Below are positions 8,380 to 16,212 of a stretch of 29,486 bases of DNA, one piece after another. The position numbers and the translations under genes are program-made. The DNA lies in assembly GCA_018815145.1 (NCBI GenBank), contig JAHIYL010000273.1, forward strand, positions 1 through 29,486. The letters run 5' to 3'. Origin of the DNA: Nanobdellota archaeon. Lineage in GTDB: Archaea > Nanobdellota > Nanobdellia > Woesearchaeales > GW2011-AR15. The notes under the pieces are model-generated. The model was given only the letters and a program-made list of their open reading frames with translations. It made no database searches and was not told where the DNA came from. How positions within the stretch are numbered: position 1 is the stretch's first letter; every line of letters begins with the position of its first letter.

Positions 8380-11300
8380 TTATTTTTTCTTTATCTTTGG
8401 TTTTGCACCGGCTGTCGCAAGAGAGAATATGAATATGCCAATAATTGCAGTAATGACCACTATCAGGAATGTTGTGTTTTGCGGTAGCCTGGTAAGCACA
8501 TCCAAAATATTTGATGATCTTGGTTTTTCAACATTAATGTTTTTCTGTGCTACAAGGTATTTACACCCTTGCACAATAGAATCAAGTATCTTGCTTGCCT
8601 CTTCATAATCCTTTTTCTGCAACGCGAGTTCAACAAGCTTCATAAATTCATTTAGCTCCATACACTCCGGATTGCTGGACAAAAGATCCCTTGCAAAAGT
8701 CACTTTTGTATTTGTGACAGACATGTCACCCTTTGTCTTTTCAAGTGAATTGATATATATTATTGCCGAATCACTGTAGTCCGGATCAGTTATATTTGCA
8801 TAGACAACAATCTCGTAGTTGCTGAATGTCTTATAAGAAGTTATTATGAGATCTGTTGTTACTCTCTCACCCTGCTTCAACTGCGGGAAAAAATCATCTG
8901 TAAAAAACATTGATACAAGAGAGTTGTTTGTAACTGCAGAGAGCCTTATCCCCTTTAATGTGATGTTGCCATTGTTTATCAATGTTATCGGCGCCCTTAT
9001 GGTATTGTTCATGTATAGGGTTATTGGTTCAGGTGCTATGATATCAAGGTAAATCGGTGTCTCAACCTCAACCTCCTGAATTATTGTCTGGGTGATTGTC
9101 CTGGTCCTTGTTGTGGCATCAGTCTGAGTCTCTGTTTCTGTCTCTGCTTCAGCAACCCATGTTACATTGATGGCAACTGTATTTGAGGAAGTTGAATTAA
9201 TGCCATCACTCGCTGTAAATACAACATAATCTATCCCTATTGTGTCAGCAAAAATATATAGATTAGACCCGTTTATCTCAATCCGTGTGTGATTGATTGA
9301 GGAGAGTATAAGATTCACTGAAAAATTCAGAGGGTCATTGTCCGGATCGACAAATCTTGAATCTCCTTCTGTAAAATAATTGCCTCTGTAATAGCTGCTC
9401 CCACCAAAAGAGATGTTTGTGAAATTTGATGTCATATATGGAGCTCTGTTGACTTCATCAACACTTATGTTCCAGGTGAAACTGACATTGTGGAGCATAT
9501 ATCCCGAAATATTATCTGCAACAATCAAAGTGATATTGATATCTCCGGAACTGTTATAGTCAAAATTTCTTATATAGCTGTAATTATCTGAAATATATGT
9601 ATTGTTTACATACCAGGAGTATATGAGCTGATCGCCATCCGGGTCACTTGTTGTATGGTTGAATACCACATCTCCTTCTTCTTCATCAACTTCGATGGAG
9701 GTCACATTATCAGCAAAAATTGAAGTTGATATCCAGAGTGTAAGATCTGTGGAATTGGCTGCAGTGACATTATATATGATGGGGCTTCTGCTCTGGTTCA
9801 ACACAGTCAGGTCAAAATGACCTACAGTCCATAGGCCGTATGAATCATTGACAGTGACATTGATCACATAGATACCTTGTGCGCCATTATTTGGGGTGAT
9901 ATGAAAATATGTCCCTCCTCCTGTTGTGTAATAATTTGATAATTCTGAAGGCACCTCATATGTATATGTCAATGAATCAGTCTGGTTAATGCATGTTGAA
10001 TTAAGATCTTCATCAATAATATAATCAGATTCAACGGGTATCGACAGATGTATCTCTTCAACAGCCGTCTTTGAAAAATTTATCATATACGGTGCATCTG
10101 CCTCAAAACTTATGTTCAATGATAATTCCTCTGAAATTTCCGCCCCATATGAATCATTGATTGTTATTGTCATTGTATATAGGTCAACAAGACTGCAATC
10201 AGAAGTAAATGAAATCAGACCTGATGAGTTGATATTAAAGAGGCCGGAAGAATCACTATAGTCTATAAAATCATTTATGTCATCATCTGTTCCATTCACC
10301 TGTAAATTGAATGTACCATCTTCAGAAATTGAATAATTTCCAAGGCTCTGGTTAAATCTTGGTATGGTATTGTTCCTGACATAAATTGTCATATATTTGG
10401 TATCAGAAGATCCTACAACATCTGTTACATTGACAGAATAATAAAATAGCCTGTTGAAAAAAGTCTCGTTAGAGACATTCAGATTCACGATTCCTGCAGC
10501 AGATATTGAAAATATTGGACAATCAATGCAGAGAGACGCATTTGTTCCATAGGTTATCACCTCTCCTGCACTTTCAATGAATAGATCCAGATCAGTCATA
10601 TTAAGCCGATAGACCAATGGGATGTTCACAATGGCTGTCAGGTTAGTAAGGTTGAAATTGATGCTCGGATGGCTGTTTCCGGAATACATGCTGACTTCAT
10701 TCAGGATGGGAGCATCATTTGTATTGCTGATGTTGAATGTGATGTTAATTGATGCGCTGCCTCCTGCATCATCTATGACTGTTATGGTAACTTCATTGCA
10801 GTCGACATGGGCATTTGTCAACGTAGTTGGATAACTGAAATTAACCATGCCTGTTGCATTCTGGATACTAGGCGATATGGTTGATATTGTCCAAGGGTTT
10901 GTAAAATTACACAGAGGATTCACAGGAAATATTTCTGAGAAAGTCAAGGTATCATATTCATTGACATCAGACGCGTTGATATAGAATGTCATGTTTCCTT
11001 CCTGTGACCATGAATCCAGTGATTCATTTGAAGTGAAGTAAGGTTCGAAATTTGTCGAAAGGACTGTAAGTGCAAACGTTGTAATATTGCATCCACCGGT
11101 TGCTGTCTCGCACAGGGTCAGGGTCACATCGTAAGTTCCATTCTTTCTTTGGGTTGGGCTCGAATAGATGAACTGAAGATAACCTGTCAGATCATCATCT
11201 GACGTGATGTTAAAGGCTTCATATCCATACAGGTCAAAATATGATGAGTTTACTGTAAAATTGAAAGGCCCATCTTCATTCTCTTCATCGTGGCCTGTAA

Positions 11301-12009
11301 AGGCATAATTCAAAGTCTCATTCTGATTAACTGACAGCGGAAAGCTCCCTGACATTGAAAAATAAGGTGGATCATTTCTCTCGTTGACTGTATAAGTAAC
11401 ATTCTTGATCTGACTTACTCCTCCATGGTCATCAACAACCTGGAGAAATACAATATGGTCTCCGATGCTCTCGTTTGCAGGATTCCATACTAACTGGCCG
11501 GTTAAATTGTTGAAAGTATCAAATGTGATGTCTGAAGAATAGGAATAAACCATCTGATCATTATCTGCATCTGTGGCAACAAGAATGACTGTGTCTTCCT
11601 GATCTTCTGTAAATACTTCATTATCAGCACTCTGGAAAATTGGTTCTGCATTCAGGATTGTCGTAATGATAGACCCCTCTTCCCCGGATCCGCCATCAGT
11701 TATATTGACACTGCAGTTAAGGGTTTCTCCTCTATTGAAATTAGTCGGGTTCAGTGTGCTCTGATTATTGCTTGGATTAAGCTCATATCTTATCAGGTTT
11801 GTGCTGTTGTACCAGTTCACCTCAACAGTTGTTGTATCAGCACTGACTGACCAATAGCATAATAATGGATTGTTCTTATTTCGATTCTCAACTGCCGCAG
11901 GAGAAAGATAGGGACCTGTCAAGGTCAGGGCATACGAAGACATAGGAATTATAACAAATGAAAATAGCACTAAAAGACAAGCCAATGCAGAAAAATATTT
12001 TGTTTTCAT
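8380..12009 (-). CDS. Giant cadherin/Ig-like repeat surface protein
   Basis: 1209 residues. An N-terminal signal peptide of about 27 residues precedes roughly a thousand residues of repeated beta-sandwich units with cadherin-like marks (NDPPYF, ADNDQMVYSY, DPDGDQLIYSW, NDAPIL). There are very many N-x-S/T sequons, which fits dense archaeal N-glycosylation. A Thr/Glu-rich segment (TETETQTDATTRT) and a conserved beta domain follow. A short helical unit at about 1107-1145 (ALQKKDYEEASKILDSIV) echoes the TPR-like units of its neighbours. A single membrane helix at about 1178-1200 ends in a basic tail, KPKIKKK. I infer an adhesin or envelope protein anchored at its C-terminus. Its ATG overlaps the stop of the upstream RHH gene (ATGA), implying coupled translation. 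Confidence 0.88.
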   Translation of the reverse strand: MKTKYFSALACLLVLFSFVIIPMSSYALTLTGPYLSPAAVENRNKNNPLLCYWSVSADTTTVEVNWYNSTNLIRYELNPSNNQSTLNPTNFNRGETLNCSVNITDGGSGEEGSIITTILNAEPIFQSADNEVFTEDQEDTVILVATDADNDQMVYSYSSDITFDTFNNLTGQLVWNPANESIGDHIVFLQVVDDHGGVSQIKNVTYTVNERNDPPYFSMSGSFPLSVNQNETLNYAFTGHDEENEDGPFNFTVNSSYFDLYGYEAFNITSDDDLTGYLQFIYSSPTQRKNGTYDVTLTLCETATGGCNITTFALTVLSTNFEPYFTSNESLDSWSQEGNMTFYINASDVNEYDTLTFSEIFPVNPLCNFTNPWTISTISPSIQNATGMVNFSYPTTLTNAHVDCNEVTITVIDDAGGSASINITFNISNTNDAPILNEVSMYSGNSHPSINFNLTNLTAIVNIPLVYRLNMTDLDLFIESAGEVITYGTNASLCIDCPIFSISAAGIVNLNVSNETFFNRLFYYSVNVTDVVGSSDTKYMTIYVRNNTIPRFNQSLGNYSISEDGTFNLQVNGTDDDINDFIDYSDSSGLFNINSSGLISFTSDCSLVDLYTMTITINDSYGAEISEELSLNISFEADAPYMINFSKTAVEEIHLSIPVESDYIIDEDLNSTCINQTDSLTYTYEVPSELSNYYTTGGGTYFHITPNNGAQGIYVINVTVNDSYGLWTVGHFDLTVLNQSRSPIIYNVTAANSTDLTLWISTSIFADNVTSIEVDEEEGDVVFNHTTSDPDGDQLIYSWYVNNTYISDNYSYIRNFDYNSSGDINITLIVADNISGYMLHNVSFTWNISVDEVNRAPYMTSNFTNISFGGSSYYRGNYFTEGDSRFVDPDNDPLNFSVNLILSSINHTRIEINGSNLYIFADTIGIDYVVFTASDGINSTSSNTVAINVTWVAEAETETETQTDATTRTRTITQTIIQEVEVETPIYLDIIAPEPITLYMNNTIRAPITLINNGNITLKGIRLSAVTNNSLVSMFFTDDFFPQLKQGERVTTDLIITSYKTFSNYEIVVYANITDPDYSDSAIIYINSLEKTKGDMSVTNTKVTFARDLLSSNPECMELNEFMKLVELALQKKDYEEASKILDSIVQGCKYLVAQKNINVEKPRSSNILDVLTRLPQNTTFLIVVITAIIGIFIFSLATAGAKPKIKKK

Positions 12010-12146
12010 TTTTTGTCTCGCTTATTGTTGAGTTTGTCTTCTATCGCATTAATTATGAAATCCTTAAGTGTGATCTCATCTATTGCACACCTGATTTTTG
12101 ACTTCTTGTGAAGTTCATCCGGAATCTCAATATTAATATTTGTCAT
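12006..12146 (-). CDS. Ribbon-helix-helix (CopG/HicB-like) regulator, 46 residues
   Basis: A small gene that a length filter would miss. The translation begins MTNINIEIPDELHKKSKI and ends NNKRDKK. A short beta strand (NINIEI), then PDELHKK, then two helices (ITLKDFIINAIEDKL) match the ribbon-helix-helix layout. The TGA stop overlaps the ATG of the 1209-residue surface protein, so the two form an operon. Just upstream lies an array of CTAAGT repeats at exact 9-base spacing, a likely operator for its own product. I infer an autoregulated repressor that sets surface-protein expression. The fold call is fairly sure; the target is inferred from position. Confidence 0.75.
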   Translation of the reverse strand: MTNINIEIPDELHKKSKIRCAIDEITLKDFIINAIEDKLNNKRDKK

Positions 12147-12152
12147 TTTTTG

Positions 12153-12232
12153 GCAGTGCAAATCACTAAGTTAGCTAAGTAAACTAAGTTAAATAACTTA
12201 CTAAGGAATCAGACACTGCAATTTAAATATTT
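12153..12232 (-). promoter_or_regulatory. Promoter and tandem operator array of the RHH / surface-protein operon
   Basis: CTAAGT occurs at 12166, 12175 and 12184, exactly 9 bases apart, with CTAAGG at 12201. Within this lie two perfect palindromes: TTAGCTAA (12171-12178) and TAAGTTAAATAACTTA (12185-12200). The block is bracketed by GCAGTG (12153-12158) and CACTGC (12214-12219), an inverted pair. A TATA-like ATATTTAAAT lies at about 12221-12230 on the minus strand, which would put the transcription start inside the repeats. Repeated short sites next to an RHH gene are typical of RHH operators. Confidence 0.65.
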
Positions 12233-12291
12233 TTCTGTTTAAAGACACTAAATAATGGCACAATAGAAGCTACAATTGAATAAGAAATGAC

Positions 12292-14475
12292 TCAACCTTT
12301 TGGAATCAATTTTTCCCTTTCCATCTTTATTTCATCATGAAGCTTATGGACATGGCTATGAACCTTCTTCTGATGCTTGACCATTAAGTCACCATAATTC
12401 TTATGTATCTTCATATACAATGCATATGCGTTGTTAAGGTCATCATTTTTCAGAGCCAGATATGCTTCTGAAATATCCATGAACATGTGTTCAAGTTTTT
12501 TTGCACTGGCAATAATCTCTTTAGCATTCTTATCCGCCACCACCTGCTGCTCCACAGGAGTTGAGCTAATGCTGGTCAATTTGATGATCTCGATGAAATC
12601 TGCAAGAAGTGTGTACAGATCTGTCTTGAACAGGCTCTTGCCGCTATACTCAAGTTCAGTTGATTTTCTGAAAAATTCAATCAACATATCCTTTGTCTCA
12701 TTGTCAAGACCTCTTGATCTGATTAGTGTTATTATCTCCTCATTTGTCAGCTCATGCTCAATCCTAAGTATTGCCTTGAAATAATCCCTTACAATTCCGG
12801 AAAACTCAATTATGAGGTTTGTCTTAGATGTCCTGGATATTTTTCTCTCAAGCTTTGCCACTCTCTCTAATATTGATTCTCTGTCTTTTGCCTCCAGCAA
12901 TGCTTTCCTTGCCTCTTTACGTTTTTTGTGAGCAGAAAATAAGGCTTTTTTCAATTCAGATCTGAACCGCCACAAGAGAAGGACAATTGATAAAAGCAGT
13001 ACCAAGTATAACAAAAGAGTTGTCAACCAGGGTATCTTTTTGATGATGTCCGGAGTTTCTGTCATGATTTTTGTCTCATTCCTGATTGCCGCCTCTTCTA
13101 CACTTTCACATGGGATGCATGGTCCTCCGCAGTCAATCCCTTTTTCTCCCTGGTTCTGCACACGATCATAACAAGTAGCGCAGGGAGGACATATTCCGCC
13201 ACAGTCAATGTCTTCTTCATCAGGACCAAGGATTCCATCATAGCAAGTATGCTCAAAATTACAGGGCTGAGTAGTATTTGGCTGGTTCATCGAATTGTCG
13301 CATTCATGCAGATCACTGCATAGTCTCACCTGTGTTCCATCCGGCTGGCAATCTCCCCACGATTTGCAGTACCACTCAGGGATGCAGCCAATATAACCAC
13401 CTCCACCGCCTCCACCGCCTCCTGTAACAGGCTGATCAACTGCTGCTGCTTTTTGTGTCACTACAAGCATGATATCATTGCTTGTGGCATTCAGTCCTGA
13501 AGGATCAAAAGCAAAGAATCTGATGTATTCTACACCACTCCACCCCGGAACCGGAATCAATGTGATTTCATTGTTTATGTTTATTATTATCTGGATATAA
13601 TTCAATATCGTATGATCATATGTAAGCGGATCATAATCCGGATCACTGAAATAGCTGTCCAGATCTATGAATGAACCGAGTGTTGTGTCCTGTTCCCAGC
13701 TTTGATCCAATATCGGACCGGAGAATACGGGTGCATCATTTGCACCAATCACTTCAATATTTATATAGGCCTCATCTGAATTATTGCACGTATCTGAATC
13801 ATTGACCTGAAGCAGGAATGTATGGTTTCCAGTATGATCTTGATTTGGCGTAAAATCTATCACTCCATTGCCCGACATATTAAAGACAGTGACATTGCTT
13901 GTCTCATTAAGATTGAATTCAACTCTGAAGTTGAGCATATTTCCTATGTCAATATCAGTTGCATTGGCTTTGCAGTAATATTCTTCATGTTCAACCATAG
14001 TGGTATTGCAAGTGAAATTCAATACAGGCGGATTGTTTGCACAGTATACCTGCATGCTGTAATCTCCCTGATCCTCTCCATTAGGGCAGCCAGTAGAATC
14101 ACTTACAGTTATCCTGAAATCATGTCCTCCAACCAAGCTTGCATTAGGCGTGAAATCAATCAGGCCGGAGGACGATATATCAAAAAATTCAGTAGGTGTG
14201 AGAAATAATGAGGAAAAACTGAATGTCGTTCCTGGATCAGGATCAGTGGCATTCACCTGACAGGAAAAAGGAATATTATGCGGTATGGTTGTGTCACATG
14301 TATAATTCAATGACGGTTGCTGATTGATGCATAACTGAACAACACCAACTGCCTTTGCAGTGACCTGCTTTTGCACAGATAGTTCACCAATTGTCCTGAA
14401 CATGTACATCTGCTGGAACAATACAAATACAACGTATATAATTATAAATACTGCAAACACTCTTTTCTCTTTCAT
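12292..14475 (-). CDS. Surface protein with Ig-like repeats, Cys-rich module, membrane helix and cytosolic scaffold domains
   Basis: 727 residues. A signal anchor (about 4-26) precedes Ig/cadherin-like repeats with many sequons and a Gly-rich linker near 350. A Cys-rich module (about 360-457) contains WYCKSWGDCQPDGTQ and two copies of a C-Y-D ... IDCGG-x-C-x2-C motif. A membrane helix lies at about 482-505. The C-terminal part is basic and cytosolic: a coiled coil, a helical domain at about 553-635 (TNEEI, NETKD, ELEYSGKS, TDLYT) and a TPR-like unit at about 658-715. The last two closely match domains of the 926-residue coiled-coil protein. I infer a link between the outer surface and an internal scaffold. 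A TATTTAAATA box (14501-14510) lies 26 bases upstream, so the transcript is probably leaderless. Confidence 0.88.
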   Translation of the reverse strand: MKEKRVFAVFIIIYVVFVLFQQMYMFRTIGELSVQKQVTAKAVGVVQLCINQQPSLNYTCDTTIPHNIPFSCQVNATDPDPGTTFSFSSLFLTPTEFFDISSSGLIDFTPNASLVGGHDFRITVSDSTGCPNGEDQGDYSMQVYCANNPPVLNFTCNTTMVEHEEYYCKANATDIDIGNMLNFRVEFNLNETSNVTVFNMSGNGVIDFTPNQDHTGNHTFLLQVNDSDTCNNSDEAYINIEVIGANDAPVFSGPILDQSWEQDTTLGSFIDLDSYFSDPDYDPLTYDHTILNYIQIIININNEITLIPVPGWSGVEYIRFFAFDPSGLNATSNDIMLVVTQKAAAVDQPVTGGGGGGGGGYIGCIPEWYCKSWGDCQPDGTQVRLCSDLHECDNSMNQPNTTQPCNFEHTCYDGILGPDEEDIDCGGICPPCATCYDRVQNQGEKGIDCGGPCIPCESVEEAAIRNETKIMTETPDIIKKIPWLTTLLLYLVLLLSIVLLLWRFRSELKKALFSAHKKRKEARKALLEAKDRESILERVAKLERKISRTSKTNLIIEFSGIVRDYFKAILRIEHELTNEEIITLIRSRGLDNETKDMLIEFFRKSTELEYSGKSLFKTDLYTLLADFIEIIKLTSISSTPVEQQVVADKNAKEIIASAKKLEHMFMDISEAYLALKNDDLNNAYALYMKIHKNYGDLMVKHQKKVHSHVHKLHDEIKMEREKLIPKG

Positions 14476-14586
14476 TTATGTTAAATAATAAGCTGACACT
14501 TATTTAAATATTGCTAAAATAACTGGAACTATTTTTTTAAATCAAATAAGATTTCTTTCATATATCACAGATTGCTACAGATTAAA
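14476..14586. promoter_or_regulatory. Divergent promoter region between the 727-residue surface gene and taw1
   Basis: The minus-strand TATA box TATTTAAATA (14501-14510) serves the surface protein gene at leaderless spacing. On the plus strand, TTTAAAT (14536-14542) lies about 45 bases before the taw1 ATG, leaving a short leader. Confidence 0.5.
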
Positions 14587-15516
14587 ATGGTTGAAAAAGA
14601 TAATCTCAAACAGATGCTGAAAAAACAGCATTACTCCTTTATTGGGGATCATTCTGCTGTGAAGGTATGTGAATGGACAAAAAAATCTCTAAGGGATGAG
14701 GGATTCTGCTACAAGCAGAAATTCTATGGGATAAAAAGCCATATGTGCTGCCAGATGAGCCCTGCAGTGAATTCCTGCTCACACTCCTGTATTTTCTGCT
14801 GGAGACCAATTGAATACAATATGGGAACAGACAAGGATATCTTAACCGATGACCCTAAAGAAATTGTCGATAAAGCAATCCTGGCTCAGAGAAAATTACT
14901 TTCCGGTTTTGGCGGATTTGAAAAGACAAACAGGAAAAAGCTTAAAGAGGCAGAGAACCCTGATATGTTCGCGATTAGCCTCTCAGGAGAACCTACGCTT
15001 TATCCCAGACTTGGAGAATTGATCAGCGAACTTAACAATAGAAAAATTACATCTTTTGTTGTATCAAACGGAACTTTTCCTGATGAGCTTGAACAACTGC
15101 TTGGAAAGAGTGAACCGACACAGATGTACATCACGCTTCCGGCACCTGATGCAAAGACTTACGTGAAAACCTGCGCACCAAATATCAAGGATGGTTGGAA
15201 TAAATTAATGCAAAGCCTGAATACTCTTTCTAAATTCAAGTGCAAAAAAGTTGTCAGATTGACTTTGGTAGCTGGTCTCAATATGATAAGCCCTGAAAAA
15301 TATGCGAAGATAATTGAACCATTAGACATTGATTATGTAGAAGTGAAAGGTTATGTTTGGGTCGGTTTTTCCAGACAGAGGCTTGAAGAAAAGAATATGC
15401 CTCAGCATGAAGAGATTGTCAGATTTTCCCAGGAGATATGCAGGAACTCTTCTTTTGAGATAGCTGACGAGAAACAAGAGTCAAGAGTTGTACTGCTGAA
15501 AAGAAAAACCATTTGA
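14587..15516 (+). CDS. taw1: tRNA 4-demethylwyosine synthase (Taw1/TYW1)
   Basis: 309 residues from the ATG; a TTG at 14572 would add five residues of no obvious value. The enzyme condenses N1-methylguanosine-37 of tRNA-Phe with pyruvate-derived carbons to make the tricyclic wyosine core. The radical-SAM cluster motif is C64-x3-C68-x2-C71 in NSCSHSCIFCWRP, and FCWRP is typical of the family. The second 4Fe-4S cluster cysteines are present at 28, 41 and 54, with the same 13-residue spacing I recall for the methanogen enzyme. SGEPTLYP and the C-terminal VKGYVWVG also fit. It is flanked by a tRNA gene and translation-related genes but is not in an obvious operon. Confidence 0.95.
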   Translation: MVEKDNLKQMLKKQHYSFIGDHSAVKVCEWTKKSLRDEGFCYKQKFYGIKSHMCCQMSPAVNSCSHSCIFCWRPIEYNMGTDKDILTDDPKEIVDKAILAQRKLLSGFGGFEKTNRKKLKEAENPDMFAISLSGEPTLYPRLGELISELNNRKITSFVVSNGTFPDELEQLLGKSEPTQMYITLPAPDAKTYVKTCAPNIKDGWNKLMQSLNTLSKFKCKKVVRLTLVAGLNMISPEKYAKIIEPLDIDYVEVKGYVWVGFSRQRLEEKNMPQHEEIVRFSQEICRNSSFEIADEKQESRVVLLKRKTI

Positions 15517-15551
15517 TAAATAGTAATTAAGTTCACAATATAAATGTACAT

Positions 15552-16148
15552 CTAAATGTCCACAATCATACCTTCCGGTCCTGGATTTACAATAAAAGTC
15601 TTTCCTAACAGCTGTTCCTTTCCTGCATTTTCATGCAGATGGCCGCAGACAACAAGATGGGGTGACACTTCATCAATGAAATTTCTTATTGACTTATTCC
15701 CCCTATGCTCTCCCTGGACAAGATCAAGCCGGGTCTTGAATGGAGGTGCATGAGTCATGAGTATTGTCTTTTTCATCTTCTCGATGCCCTGCCTCTTAAA
15801 AAAACGGTTGGCAACAAGTGTGAAATCTGTATCAAGCATATTAAAGCCGCCGCCGCCATAACCCATAAAAAAATAATCATCTGATATATGTACTGCCTTA
15901 TGCAAAAAAATAATATTATCATTTTCTTTGCAGGCTTCTCTAAGTTCATCCGGTTCCTCATGATTACCATGCACCACAAGCACAGGGTTTTTAAAGGAGT
16001 TTAACTTTGACATTATCATGGACAGATCAGTACCGAAATTTGATATATCTCCGGCACATAGCGTCAAATCTGCGTCTTTTGATTTATACCAAAGGTTTTT
16101 GATAAAATTTATATTTCCATGAGAATCTGAAAATAACAATAATTTCAT
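15552..16148 (-). CDS. Calcineurin-like metallophosphoesterase
   Basis: 198 residues if started at MKLLLFSDSHG; an upstream start would add 19 residues that do not fit the family and would overlap the shared promoter. The metal-binding motifs appear in order: DSHG, AGDIS, HGNHE, MTHAPP and GHLHE. That is a complete dinuclear phosphoesterase site of the YfcE/MJ0936-like type, acting on phosphodiesters or phosphomonoesters. The substrate is not predictable. It is divergent from the palm-domain gene and uses an AAATATTAAAAA box near 16170-16181, about 25 bases upstream. Confidence 0.88.
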   Translation of the reverse strand: MKLLLFSDSHGNINFIKNLWYKSKDADLTLCAGDISNFGTDLSMIMSKLNSFKNPVLVVHGNHEEPDELREACKENDNIIFLHKAVHISDDYFFMGYGGGGFNMLDTDFTLVANRFFKRQGIEKMKKTILMTHAPPFKTRLDLVQGEHRGNKSIRNFIDEVSPHLVVCGHLHENAGKEQLLGKTFIVNPGPEGMIVDI

Positions 16149-16212
16149 TTTGGTCAAAGAAAACACATCAAATATTAAAAAGTTACTAATTACAATCGTT
16201 TGCAAAATAAGG
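16149..16212. promoter_or_regulatory. Shared divergent promoter
   Basis: A single AT-rich box, CAAATATTAAAAAG (about 16168-16181), sits 20-33 bases before the phosphoesterase ATG on the minus strand and 32-45 before the GTG at 16213 on the plus strand. This arrangement argues for the short starts chosen for both genes. Confidence 0.45.
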
